NCBI GenBank assembly: GCA_028287135.1
Contig: JAQBQE010000051.1
Coordinates: 1-64,000 of the forward strand
DNA length: 64,000 bases
Direction: 5' to 3'
Origin: Myxococcales bacterium
Lineage (GTDB): Bacteria > Myxococcota_A > Polyangia > Haliangiales > Haliangiaceae
Below, piece by piece: positions 38,146 to 46,652 of the stretch; positions within the stretch are counted from its first letter, which is position 1, and each line of letters starts with the position of its first letter. The translations under genes were made by a program, and so were the position numbers. The notes beneath the pieces are model-generated. The model did not search any database and was not told the origin of the DNA. It saw only the letters and a program-made list of their open reading frames with translations.

Positions 38146-40182
38146 TCAGGCCGACATCAGGCGCAGCACGAACACCGCGCCACCACGCGCTGCGGCGCGG
38201 TACTCGAGCTCGCCGCCCATCGCACGCGCGAGCGATTGCGACAGCGCGAGGCCGAGCCCGAGGCCCGCGGGGCCATCGGCGGACACACCGCGCGCGAACG
38301 GCCGGAACAGCTTCGCGCGCACGTGCTGCCCGATCCCCGGGCCGTGATCCGCGATCGTCACCTCGACCGCGTCGCCGCTCTGCCGGGCGGACAGCTCGAT
38401 CGTGCGGTCCTCCGCATCGCGACCGTACTTCTCCGCGTTGTCGAGGAGATTGCCCACGATCCGTGCGAGCGCGTCGCGATCGAACTTCGCGCGCAGCTCG
38501 CTCGAGACCTCGAGGGACAGCGCCGCACCCGCGCGGTCGAGCGCAGGTTGTGCGCGCTCCGCGAGCCGTCGCAGCTCCTCGTCGAGGCGCGCGACCTCCG
38601 GCTCGACACTGAGGTTGCCGCGCTCGAGCTGCGAGAACCCGAGCACGTTCGACACCACGCGCCCGAGCCGCGACGCCTCCTCGCTCATCCGGCGGGCGTA
38701 GTCGCGCTGCTTCGCCGGATCGCCAAGGCCATCGGCGAGCATGTCGCCATAGAGCTGCAGCCCCGCCAGCGGCGTGCGCAGCTCGTGCGCAGCAGCCGCG
38801 GCGAACTGGCTGCGTTCGCGAGCCAGCCGCTCCGAGCGCGCGACGAGCAGCACGACGAACCCCGCCGCGAGTGCAGCGATGATCCCGATCAAGATGAACC
38901 GCGCGAGGAAGCTCGATGCGAGCTGTGCAGCATCGACGGTTGCCTTCGCGAGCGCGCGCGGGTGCGCGCTGACACCGAGGTGCCAGCCCGGAGCAATCTC
39001 GGGTCCACTCGCTGCGCTGTCCACTGCGCGGAGCTCGACGATCGCGTCCCCCGCATTCCTCGCGAGCCAGCTCGTCAGGGTCGCGCGATCGATGACGAAG
39101 CCCTGCACGAGTCCACCATCAGGAGTGTCGACGTCGCGGACGGCGACCAGCGCGGGCACGCCGGCGAACGGCAACGTGCGCCACTCGAACGGTGACACGA
39201 TGATCGTGACCGGATCGTCGGGCTCGTCGTTCGTCACCGGCGGCTCCGGGATGGCGGGTGCCACGCGCGGGGCAGCACGCCGCGGCGGCGTGACGCGCGG
39301 CACTGGCAGCTCGGGGGCCGTCACCGGCGGTGGTGGCTCGGGGGGTGATGGCGCGGGATCCACGGTGGGTGCGGGCACCCGCGACCGCGTCTGCGCGCGC
39401 GGCGTCACGGCGCGCTGCTGCTGCATCTGCTGCGGCGTGTTCTCCTGGTAGATCTGGTTCGAGAGGCTGTTCTGCGCGTAGCTGCTGCGATCGATCGTGA
39501 TCACCTGCGCGTCCTGCTGCCGCGTGACCTGTTGCTCTGCGACCTGCTGCGGTGTGATCGGATCGGCCTGCGGGGCGACCTGCTGCTGGGTCACCGGGCG
39601 CGAGGGCCGCGGCGCGGGCTCGAGGGTCTGGGCGACCGCCACCGGCCGCCGGAGCGAAGAACCCGCGCGTGGCCTGGCCGGTACAGGGTCTGCCGCCGCG
39701 ACGACGATCGCGCTCGGTGGTGGAGCGAGCTTCGACGACAGGCTGCGGATCACCTCGCCCCGAAACGCGAGATTGCTCGCGATCTGCCGTGGCTCCGACA
39801 GCTCCGGCACGTCGTCGTTGATCGTCGGGGTCGTCGCGCGTCCCTTCGCATCGAGCTGGAAGTACCCCATGACGAGCGAGTCGGCGGGTCCGCTCGCGAG
39901 CGGTGACGGCGTCACGCCCGTGCCTCGCGAGGCTCGCGGATCGCGAAACAGGTTCTGATAATGGAAGTACGGGCGATCGATCTCACGTGCGAGCAGGCCC
40001 GTCAGCTCACCGCGAAGATCCTGCGCGAGCTCGACCGCGCGCGCCTCGGCCGCCTTGATCGGTGCCGTGCGCTCCGCCATCTGGCGCGCCCGGACGTCGG
40101 CCCATCCGGCGAAGAACCATGCGACGAGCAGCACGGCGAGGGCGACCGACAGCAGCCCCGCGGCATACAGCGCCTTTCTCAT
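38146..40182 (-). CDS. Membrane sensor histidine kinase with long Pro/Gln-rich extracytoplasmic region
   Basis: A 678-residue kinase. Membrane segment 1 is at about 5-27 (ALYAAGLLSVALAVLLVAWF). A large extracytoplasmic part of about 370 residues follows, whose middle is Gln-rich (VTQQQVAPQADPITPQQVAE) and then Pro-rich (PSPPEPPPPVTAPELPVP). Segment 2 is at about 405-430 (FILIGIIAALAAGFVVLLVA). HisKA has its His in AAAAHELRTPLAG, and HATPase_c shows LLDNAEKYG, DHGPGIG and GLGLGLALSQSLARA. Its start overlaps the response-regulator stop by four bases (ATGA), so the pair is translated together, regulator first. The stop lies at the edge of the duplicated block. The ligand is unknown. Confidence 0.92.
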   Translation of the reverse strand: MRKALYAAGLLSVALAVLLVAWFFAGWADVRARQMAERTAPIKAAEARAVELAQDLRGELTGLLAREIDRPYFHYQNLFRDPRASRGTGVTPSPLASGPADSLVMGYFQLDAKGRATTPTINDDVPELSEPRQIASNLAFRGEVIRSLSSKLAPPPSAIVVAAADPVPARPRAGSSLRRPVAVAQTLEPAPRPSRPVTQQQVAPQADPITPQQVAEQQVTRQQDAQVITIDRSSYAQNSLSNQIYQENTPQQMQQQRAVTPRAQTRSRVPAPTVDPAPSPPEPPPPVTAPELPVPRVTPPRRAAPRVAPAIPEPPVTNDEPDDPVTIIVSPFEWRTLPFAGVPALVAVRDVDTPDGGLVQGFVIDRATLTSWLARNAGDAIVELRAVDSAASGPEIAPGWHLGVSAHPRALAKATVDAAQLASSFLARFILIGIIAALAAGFVVLLVARSERLARERSQFAAAAAHELRTPLAGLQLYGDMLADGLGDPAKQRDYARRMSEEASRLGRVVSNVLGFSQLERGNLSVEPEVARLDEELRRLAERAQPALDRAGAALSLEVSSELRAKFDRDALARIVGNLLDNAEKYGRDAEDRTIELSARQSGDAVEVTIADHGPGIGQHVRAKLFRPFARGVSADGPAGLGLGLALSQSLARAMGGELEYRAAARGGAVFVLRLMSA

Positions 40183-40859
40183 CGCGCCAGCCTCCACGCG
40201 TAGCCCGCACCCTTCACCGAGATGATCAGCGCCGGGTTGGCGGGGTCGAGCTCGACCTTCTTGCGGAGCACGGCGATCGCCATGTCGACCGCGCGGGTCT
40301 GCAGATCGCCGCGCTGGCCGAACACCTGCTCGAGCAGCTCGGCCCGGGTGACGACGCGATCCTGGTGACGGTACAGCCAGCGCACGATGCCGACCTCGCG
40401 CGGCGTCAACGTCGTGCGCGTGTCACCACGGACCACGACCATGCGCGCGAGATCGATCAGCGCTCCGTCGACATGGACCTCGTCGAGCGATTCCCCGGTG
40501 GGCGCGCGTCGTCCGAGCACCCGCACGCGGGCGAGCAGCTCGCGCGCCGAGAACGGCTTGGTCACGTAGTCGTCCGCACCTTCCATCAAGCCGCGCACCT
40601 TGTCGTCCTCGGAGCCCCGCGCGGTCAGCATCAGGATCGGCATGCCCGGGCGTGCGGCGCGAAGCCGCCGGCAGACCTCCATGCCATCGAGCCGCGGCAA
40701 CATCAGATCGAGCACGACGAGATCGAACGCATCACGCAGCCCGGCTTCCACGCCCGCAACTCCGTCCCCGACGGCCGTCAGCACGTGGCCATCCGCGGTC
40801 AGCAGGTCGACGATGCCCTCGCGCAGGCTCGCCTCGTCTTCGACCACCAGGATCCGCAC
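40179..40859 (-). CDS. OmpR/PhoB-family response regulator
   Basis: A 226-residue regulator with a receiver domain ([16 protein letters not shown]; phospho-acceptor D51 in VVLDLMLPRLDG; K101 in VTKPFSARELLARV) and a winged-helix DNA-binding domain (about 130-225; LTPREVGIVRWLYRHQDRVV, then VDMAIAVLRKKVE and VKGAGYAW). Members bind direct repeats at 11-bp period, and exactly such a repeat (TGTAAGG at 40882 and 40893) lies 23 bp upstream of its start, in the gap to the divergent gene at 40956. It probably controls both directions. Cognate kinase: the overlapping downstream gene. Confidence 0.93.
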   Translation of the reverse strand: MRILVVEDEASLREGIVDLLTADGHVLTAVGDGVAGVEAGLRDAFDLVVLDLMLPRLDGMEVCRRLRAARPGMPILMLTARGSEDDKVRGLMEGADDYVTKPFSARELLARVRVLGRRAPTGESLDEVHVDGALIDLARMVVVRGDTRTTLTPREVGIVRWLYRHQDRVVTRAELLEQVFGQRGDLQTRAVDMAIAVLRKKVELDPANPALIISVKGAGYAWRLAR

Positions 40860-40881
40860 CGTGCAAGTCTACTCTGCGCCG

Positions 40882-40910
40882 TGTAAGGCGGATGTAAGGG
40901 TAGCCGTTAC
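40882..40910. promoter_or_regulatory. Direct TGTAAGG repeats at 11-bp period, candidate response-regulator site
   Basis: TGTAAGG occurs at 40882-40888 and 40893-40899, exactly 11 bp apart, with GTTAC in inverse orientation at 40906-40910. The site lies between the divergent response-regulator gene and the thioredoxin-fold gene. The spacing is that of OmpR/PhoB-family sites, and the core resembles the TGTAAC elements before the 5.4-kb operon. Binding is inferred, not shown. Confidence 0.55.
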
Positions 40911-40955
40911 GGACACCTGACATCGCGCGCAGCGAGCCCGCCGCACGATGGTGAC

Positions 40956-42278
40956 ATGACCACCCTGCGCTTCTCGTTGCCCGTCAGCCTCGCCGCCGGA
41001 TGCGTGGCTGCCCTCGCCCTGCCCACCCACGTCCCCGCCGCGGTCCCGGCCCCGCAGCCCGTGCTCACCCGCGACCCCGCAACGCTCGACACCCTGCTCG
41101 CGCGCTACGACCGGATGCCGCCGGGGCCCGAGCGCGACGCACTCGCGCTCGTGATCGACAAGCACGCGGGCCAGCGCTACGCGACGGTGTCTCGCCTCTA
41201 CTGGTACACCGATCTCGACGCCGCCGAGGCCGCAGCCAAGGCGAGCCATAAACCGATCCTCGCGCTGAAGATGCTCGGTCGGCTCGACGAGGATCTGTCC
41301 TGCGCGAACAGCCGGATGTTCCGGACGACGCTGTACGCGAACGAGACCGTCTCGAAGTTCTTGCGCAGCAACTTCGTCCTCTACTGGTCGAGCGAGCGCC
41401 CGGTGCCGCGCGTGACGATCGACTTCGGCGATGGCCGGAGGATCGAGAGCACGACCACCGGCAACAGCGCACACTACGTTCTCGACGAGACAGGCGTCGT
41501 GCTCGACGTCCTGCCCGGGCTCTATGCGCCACCTGCTTTCACAGCGGAGCTGACCGAGAGCCTCGCGCTCGCGAAGCAGGTCGCGCCCCTCGCACCCGAG
41601 CAGCGCGCAGCGGACATCCGCCGCTACCACGCCGCGGCCGGCCAGCAGATCGCACGCGACTGGAACGCCATCGCTGGCGCCCCGTATCTCCCGGCCTCGC
41701 GCCAGCTGCTGACGCAGGCGGAGGTCGACACCGTGCTCGCACGCGCGCAGCGGGCGACGATGGCCAAGGCGTTCATCGAGGTCCCGCAGCTTCGCGCGAT
41801 CACCGCGGGCACCGATCCGGGCCAGATCTCCGAGAGTGAGCTCGCGCTGTGGGCCTCCGCAGGTCAGAAGACCTGGAACATCGGGGACCCGATCGTCGCG
41901 AGCGCGTCGATCTGGAAGGCCGCGGTCGCGCCGCCGAAGCCGACGCGGGCTACGAAGGATGTCCTCGATGCCCGCAGCCGCGCTCTGATCGCACAGCTCC
42001 ACAACGCGGGTGCCACCAAGGCGACCGAGTCAGCGACCGCCACCATGATCGCGCGCCTCGAGCAGCACATCGTCGCCGATAGCGCGATCAACCAGTACAA
42101 GCTGCGCCGCCAGATCCACGCCCGGCTCGCGACCGAGACCGCGCCGGCGACCTTCGCGGACCTCAACACCTGGATCTACGCCGTGGTGTTCCACACCCCG
42201 CGCACCGATGCCTGGCTCGGGCTCCTGCCGCGCACCGACTTCACGGGCCTGCCGGGAGACGGCGCACTGGTGCCTTGA
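40956..42278 (+). CDS. Exported thioredoxin-fold protein
   Basis: A 440-residue exported protein; MTTLRFSLPVSLAAGCVAAL to about residue 30 is a signal peptide (the Cys is not in a convincing lipobox). Residues about 85-165 resemble a thioredoxin-like/DUF255-type fold: WYTDLDAAEAAAKASHKPIL as the W-x-x-x-x-x-A-L-x-x-A entry, then LDEDLSCANSRMFR in the place of the active site with a single cysteine, and FLRSNFVLYW. With only one Cys, disulfide exchange of the usual CxxC type is unlikely. The remaining helical half is not recognised. It is transcribed divergently from the two-component system across the TGTAAGG repeats, so it is a likely target of that regulator. Confidence 0.65.
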   Translation: MTTLRFSLPVSLAAGCVAALALPTHVPAAVPAPQPVLTRDPATLDTLLARYDRMPPGPERDALALVIDKHAGQRYATVSRLYWYTDLDAAEAAAKASHKPILALKMLGRLDEDLSCANSRMFRTTLYANETVSKFLRSNFVLYWSSERPVPRVTIDFGDGRRIESTTTGNSAHYVLDETGVVLDVLPGLYAPPAFTAELTESLALAKQVAPLAPEQRAADIRRYHAAAGQQIARDWNAIAGAPYLPASRQLLTQAEVDTVLARAQRATMAKAFIEVPQLRAITAGTDPGQISESELALWASAGQKTWNIGDPIVASASIWKAAVAPPKPTRATKDVLDARSRALIAQLHNAGATKATESATATMIARLEQHIVADSAINQYKLRRQIHARLATETAPATFADLNTWIYAVVFHTPRTDAWLGLLPRTDFTGLPGDGALVP

Positions 42279-42308
42279 CCGGCTGACACTGGCGTATACT
42301 GCCGCGCG

Positions 42309-43547
42309 ATGCATCGAGTTGGTTGGATCGCGCTCGTCACGGTCGCGAGCGCGGCGTCGACCGCCGCCGCAGAGCCGACGCAACTCGGCGCGTTCTTCGG
42401 ACCGCGCGTGTACAGCACGGACAGCCGGCTCGGCTACATCGAGGACGCCGAGGGCCATCCCTCCGTCGACAACGCGATCCAGATCGGCGGTCGTGTCGCG
42501 CGGCCGGTGTTTCCGTGGTTGATCCCGGAGCTCGAGCTGTCGTTCGCTCCCACCGATACCAAGCCGTCGCCGCGCGGCGAGGCGTCGGTCAGCCTGCTGT
42601 GGCTCGAGCCGCGCATGCACCTGCGGTTCGAGGTGCTCCCCGGCCGCCGGCTGCAGCCGTTCATCCTGTTCGGTGGTGGAGCCCCGATCCTGGTGTCGTC
42701 GGCGCGCAAGACGCTCGACTCGGGCATCACCGGCGAAGGCTACGTCGGCGGCGGCGTGCGGTTCGATGCCCTGCGCGGCTTCACGTTCAGGTTCGATGCG
42801 CGGATCACGATCCTGCCGGGCGTCGAGCGCTACGTCGCGCCCGAATTCGATATCTCGTTCGGCGTCGAGCTCCAGATCGGCAAGCGACCGCCGCGCAAGG
42901 CGACCGAGACGCCCCCGCTCGATCTCGCGCTGGACAAGGATCAGGACGGCATCACCGGTTCCAACGATCGCTGCCCGGATCGCCCCGAGGACGCCGACGG
43001 CTTTGACGATCTCGACGGGTGCCCGGATATCGACAACGATCTCGATCGCGTCCTCGACATCGCGGACCGGTGCTCGACGGTGGCCGAGACCTACAACGGC
43101 TACGACGACGATGACGGCTGCCCCGACACCGTGCCGCTCGAGGTCGACAACCTGCGCGGCACCGTCGAGGGCTTGCTGTATGCGGAGGGCGAGACCGTGG
43201 TTCGTGACTCCGCGATCCCGAACATCCAGAAGATCGCCAAGACGATGGCCGCGCATCCGACGATCAAGGTCGTGCTGATCGGTCACACCGACGATCGTGA
43301 AGCGAACCAGTTCGCGACCCCCGTCGAGGGTGCCACCGAGCCGCCCGACCTCGCGCAGCTCGCGATCGATCTCTCGCACGCTCGCGCCGAGGCCGTGAAG
43401 CAGGCGCTGGTCAGCGCGGGTGTCGCCGCGCCGCGCGTCGAGGTCGTCGGTCGTGGCGCCGAGGAGCCGGTCAGCGACAACGACAAGCCCAAGGGCCGGC
43501 TCGCGAACCGCCGCGTCGAGATCAAGCTGTACGTTCCGCCGCGCTGA
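42309..43547 (+). CDS. OmpA-family outer-membrane protein with TSP3-type repeats
   Basis: A 412-residue envelope protein. A signal peptide (MHRVGWIALVTVASAASTAA) precedes an N-terminal beta-barrel-like domain (about 25-195). Then comes an acidic calcium-type repeat region of the thrombospondin-3 kind (DKDQDGITGSNDRCPDRPED, DGFDDLDGCPDIDNDLDRV, YDDDDGCPD), and the C-terminal OmpA peptidoglycan-binding domain (VVLIGHTDDRE, LSHARAEAVKQALVSAGV, GRLANRRVEIKLYV) with the conserved Asp/Arg pair. Such proteins tie the outer membrane to the cell wall. A TATACT box at about 42293, 16 bp before the ATG, could be a -10 element. It may share a promoter region with the upstream gene (30-bp gap). Confidence 0.88.
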   Translation: MHRVGWIALVTVASAASTAAAEPTQLGAFFGPRVYSTDSRLGYIEDAEGHPSVDNAIQIGGRVARPVFPWLIPELELSFAPTDTKPSPRGEASVSLLWLEPRMHLRFEVLPGRRLQPFILFGGGAPILVSSARKTLDSGITGEGYVGGGVRFDALRGFTFRFDARITILPGVERYVAPEFDISFGVELQIGKRPPRKATETPPLDLALDKDQDGITGSNDRCPDRPEDADGFDDLDGCPDIDNDLDRVLDIADRCSTVAETYNGYDDDDGCPDTVPLEVDNLRGTVEGLLYAEGETVVRDSAIPNIQKIAKTMAAHPTIKVVLIGHTDDREANQFATPVEGATEPPDLAQLAIDLSHARAEAVKQALVSAGVAAPRVEVVGRGAEEPVSDNDKPKGRLANRRVEIKLYVPPR

Positions 43548-43567
43548 AGCGTCGGTCGATCGACGCT
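43548..43567. terminator. Hairpin between convergent ompA-like and dnaJ genes
   Basis: AGCGTCG-GTCGAT-CGACGCT is a perfect 7-bp stem beginning right after the OmpA-family stop and reaching into the dnaJ stop codon. It could terminate transcription in both directions, but neither side has a T-run, so factor-dependent termination is as likely. Confidence 0.45.
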
Positions 43568-44669
43568 AGCGCTTCTTGCCGAACAGGCCGCGCTTCTCGG
43601 CCTTCACATCTTCGCCGAGCTCGGTCGCGAGCTGACGCAGCAGTTCTTCCTGCTTCTGCGACAGCTTCTTCGGAATCTCGACCTTGAACTGGATCACCTG
43701 ATCGCCACGACCCGCCTCGCCGACGCGAGGCACGCCCTGCCCGCGGCGCACCATCACGTCACCCGGCTGCGTGCCGGGCTCGAGCTTGATGGTCGCGGTC
43801 CCGTTGCAGTTCTCGTCGAGCGTGTAGACGTCGATCTCGCCACCGAGCGCGGCCTTGACGAAGCTGACCGGCATCTCGGTCAGGATGTCGTCGCCCTCAC
43901 GCCGGAACCGCTCGTCGCCCTGGACGTGCAGCACGACGTAGAGGTGGCCGGTCGTTCCGCCCGGTGCGGTCTCGCCCTTGTTCGCGAGCCGCAACGTCTG
44001 CCCGTCATCGACGCCCGACGGTACCGTCACGCTGAGCGTCGTGCTCTCGGGCTTGGTGCCGCGACCGCGACAGTCCTCGCACGGATCCTTGATCGCCTTG
44101 CCGGCACCGCGACAGTGCGGACACACGGTCTGCACCATGAAGAAGCCCTGCGAGTGCACGACCTGGCCCTTGCCGCCGCAGGTCTGACAGGTCTCGGGCT
44201 TGCTGCCGGGCTTCGCACCGGTCGCGCTGCACGTCGTGCATCCGACCTGCCGCGTGACCTTGACCTCCTTGGTCGTGCCCCACACGGCTTCCGGAAACGT
44301 CAGGCTGAGATCGACGCGCAGGTCCGCGCCGCGTGGCTGACCGCGACGACCGCTCGAGCGGCCGCCGAAGAAGTCACCGAACAGATCACCGAACGCGGAG
44401 AAGATGTCCTCGACGTTCGAGAACCCGCCGCCACCGGCGCCGCCATTCCCACGCAGGCCTTCGAAGCCGAAGCGATCGTATGCGGAGCGCTGATCCTCGT
44501 CGCACAGGATCTGGTACGCGTTCGACGCTTCCTTGAACTTGTCCTCCGCCGCCTTGTCGTTCGGGTTGTGATCGGGGTGGTATTGCTTCGCGAGGCGGTA
44601 ATACGCCTTCTTGAGATCGGAGGCGGTCGCTTGACGATCGACTCCCAGGACTTCGTACAGGTCACGCAT
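43566..44669 (-). CDS. dnaJ: Chaperone DnaJ
   Basis: A 367-residue class A (type I) J-protein. The J domain (1-70) carries the HPD motif at 31-33 (QYHPDHNP). The Gly/Phe region follows (GGAGGGGFSNVEDIFSAFGD), then four zinc-finger CxxCxGxG units (CTTCSATG, CQTCGGKG, CPHCRGAG, CEDCRGRG) and the C-terminal substrate-binding domains. It stimulates DnaK ATPase and delivers unfolded clients. No dnaK or grpE gene is next to it. The tail KRGLFGKKR is basic. Upstream lies 727 bp without a recognisable gene; TTGAATTTTAAC directly before the ATG is the most AT-rich stretch and may belong to its promoter. Confidence 0.95.
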   Translation of the reverse strand: MRDLYEVLGVDRQATASDLKKAYYRLAKQYHPDHNPNDKAAEDKFKEASNAYQILCDEDQRSAYDRFGFEGLRGNGGAGGGGFSNVEDIFSAFGDLFGDFFGGRSSGRRGQPRGADLRVDLSLTFPEAVWGTTKEVKVTRQVGCTTCSATGAKPGSKPETCQTCGGKGQVVHSQGFFMVQTVCPHCRGAGKAIKDPCEDCRGRGTKPESTTLSVTVPSGVDDGQTLRLANKGETAPGGTTGHLYVVLHVQGDERFRREGDDILTEMPVSFVKAALGGEIDVYTLDENCNGTATIKLEPGTQPGDVMVRRGQGVPRVGEAGRGDQVIQFKVEIPKKLSQKQEELLRQLATELGEDVKAEKRGLFGKKR

Positions 44670-45396
44670 CGTTAAAATTCAACGCCTTGGGTAAGACGGG
44701 ACCCGCGAGCTGTCAAGGTATGGTGGCGTCGTGCTGAAGGCCGGCGGATCTCGCATGCGGCGCCCCCGAGGCGCCACGCGCTCCGTCGAGCGGAGCGCCT
44801 CGGGCGCAAACGGGCCTGGATCTCGCCAGGTTGGCGCCGACGCGCGCCGATGCCGCACGCACCGTGCATGCGCGCCCTGGCCGGTCAGGCAGCTCCGACG
44901 ATCGTCCGCTTTGTGACGTCACGATCCTCGCCAGGTGGTCAGGATCGCGGAGACCGCCGTATCTCGGTCGGGAGAAACCGCGCGAGGTCCTCGTGGCGGG
45001 TGTCAGCGGTGCGATCGCGAGCGAGCCGGTCCGACGCGGCGCGCGGGAGCACGTGCTCGGGCTCGCTGCGTTTCCCGATCCACGGAACGAGGCAGCCATG
45101 CGCGACGGATCGAATGCGAGCTCGGACGTCCACACGATCTCGAGATCGGCGTCGCGCACTCGGCGAGCTCGACGGGCGCGTGCGGAGGTCGGGATTCCCC
45201 GACGGCGGCGCGCTGGGCGAGCGCGTGGAGCGATGGCAGCATGACATCACAGGCGCATACCTACGTCCGCTCGGTGCGTAGAACCGTGCGCACTGCGCAC
45301 CGCGTCAGACTGTGCTGATGGCACCCAGCGCGATCTGCTGAACCGTCGGTGCCGTGCTCCTTGTGATCGTCGCCGTGCGTTGGTACGAAGCGGGAT
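44670..45396. other. Long gap without recognisable gene
   Basis: Open frames of 60-150 codons exist here on both strands, but none has a Shine-Dalgarno, a signal peptide or any family signature, and they overlap each other in the manner of high-GC shadows. The 10-bp palindrome GTGACGTCAC lies at 44913-44922. The divergent promoters of dnaJ and ilvE must lie at the two ends. The middle may be decayed coding sequence. Confidence 0.5.
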
Positions 45397-46320
45397 ATGG
45401 GCATCAAGAAGCTCGACACGATCTGGATGGACGGCTCGCTGATCCCCTGGGATTCGGCGACTGATCACCTGCTCGCGCACACGATGCATTATGGCGTCGG
45501 CGCGTTCGAGGGCATCCGGGCGTACCAGCGCGCCGATGGTCGCACCGCGATCTTCCGGCTGCGCGAGCACATCGAGCGTCTGCTGGATTCGGCTCACATC
45601 TGCACGATGGAGGTCCCCTACACGGTGGACCAGCTGATGAAGGCGTGCGCCGAGGTCGTCAAGTCGAACAAGATGACCTCGTGTTATCTGCGTCCGCTGA
45701 TCTATCTCGGGTACGGCGCGCTCGGCCTCGGCTCGTTCGAGCCGCCCGTGCGCACGATGGTCGCCTGCTACGAGTGGGGCGCGTACCTCGGTGACGACGG
45801 CCTGAAGAAGGGGATCAAGTGCATGATCTCCGGCTTCACCCGGTCGAACGGCAACGCGGTGATGAACAAGGGCAAGATCTGCGGCCAGTACGTGACGTCG
45901 GTGCTCGCGAAGCGCATGGCGATCAAGTGCGGGTTCGAAGAGGCGCTGATGCTCGATCCGCAGGGCATGGTCGCCGAGGGCACGGGCGAGAACATCTTCG
46001 TCGTGAAGAAGGACGTCGTCCGCACGCCGCCGACCTCCGCTGCGATCCTCGCCGGCATCACGCGTGACACCACGATCCAGCTGCTGCGCGAGCAGGGCGT
46101 CCAGGTCCTCGAGGAGCCGATCGCGCGCGACGAGCTGTACGTCGCCGACGAGGTGTTCCTGACGGGCACCGCCGCGGAGATCACGCCGGTGCGCGACATC
46201 GATCACCGCAAGATCGGTCGCGGCGAGGCAGGTCCGGTTACCCGCCGCCTCCAGGAAGCGTACTTCTCCGTGGTCAAGGGCGCCGACACCAAGCACGACC
46301 ACTGGTTGACCCACGTATGA
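45397..46320 (+). CDS. ilvE: Branched-chain amino acid aminotransferase
   Basis: A 307-residue fold-type IV PLP enzyme that interconverts Leu, Ile and Val with their 2-oxo acids. Family marks are IWMDGSLIPWDSATDHLLAH, MHYGVGAFEGIRAY, CYLRPLIYLGYGALG, the PLP lysine in NKGKICGQYVTSVLAKR, EALMLDPQGMVAEGTGENIF and EVFLTGTAAEITPVRDID. The length equals E. coli IlvE (309). GCGGGAT just before the ATG is a weak ribosome site. The stop overlaps the start of a small lipoprotein by four bases, a surprising coupling of metabolism with an envelope protein. Together with the leucine genes at 0.2-2 kb it covers parts of branched-chain metabolism, though they are 44 kb apart. Confidence 0.94.
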   Translation: MGIKKLDTIWMDGSLIPWDSATDHLLAHTMHYGVGAFEGIRAYQRADGRTAIFRLREHIERLLDSAHICTMEVPYTVDQLMKACAEVVKSNKMTSCYLRPLIYLGYGALGLGSFEPPVRTMVACYEWGAYLGDDGLKKGIKCMISGFTRSNGNAVMNKGKICGQYVTSVLAKRMAIKCGFEEALMLDPQGMVAEGTGENIFVVKKDVVRTPPTSAAILAGITRDTTIQLLREQGVQVLEEPIARDELYVADEVFLTGTAAEITPVRDIDHRKIGRGEAGPVTRRLQEAYFSVVKGADTKHDHWLTHV

Positions 46321-46634
46321 CCCGGGTGCTGCTCACGGTCGGCCTCGCTGCGGCGCTGGCGACCGGATGCAGCAAGGAGCGCATCGCGGAGTGCGATGAC
46401 TTCGTGACGACCGCGGAGAAGGCGGCGCTGTGCACGACGATCGCCTCCGACAAGCGGGGCCAGTTCGCGGTTGCCGCGAAGCAGATCAAGGACGCGCTGC
46501 AGAAGCTCGACGACGCTGGCGGCGCCGACAAGGCTCCGGAGGCGACGGTCGAGGACATGCGCCGGACCTGCAAATCGCAGAACACACTGGTGGTCGATGA
46601 GTTGCAGAAGACTTCCGCGGATTGCCTGAAGTAA
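46317..46634 (+). CDS. Small lipoprotein
   Basis: A 105-residue lipoprotein: MTRVLLTVGLAAALATGC gives anchor C18. The mature part is mainly helical, with cysteines at AECDDF, LCTTI, TCKSQ and DCLK, possibly paired, and a repeated Lys/Asp/Ala composition. The start overlaps the ilvE stop by four bases (ATGA). A Ser/Thr kinase gene begins 19 bp after its stop, so all three may be co-transcribed. No family is recognised. Confidence 0.7.
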   Translation: MTRVLLTVGLAAALATGCSKERIAECDDFVTTAEKAALCTTIASDKRGQFAVAAKQIKDALQKLDDAGGADKAPEATVEDMRRTCKSQNTLVVDELQKTSADCLK

Positions 46635-46652
46635 CCTGCTAAGATCGCAGGC

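Larger units (their letters stand above)
35248..38157. repeat. Decayed co-linear duplicate of the 29.9-34.9 kb block
   Basis: Five segments match the functional block in the same order and orientation: 35248-35525 with 29937-30214; 35526-35590 with 30549-30612; 36880-37435 with about 32990-33545; 37480-37778 with 33850-34135; 37780-38045 with 34555-34820; and a short end piece 38093-38157 with 34838-34905. Everything between has been deleted or replaced. Inserted material is an intact lipoprotein gene (35791-36525) and a DUF1214 fragment (36576-36875). The matches are judged by eye; a dot plot would give exact edges. Confidence 0.82.

Noticed and set aside
44670..45396. Several 80-150 codon frames on both strands between dnaJ and ilvE
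   Set aside because: None has a ribosome site, signal or motif, and they overlap one another; reported as a gap.
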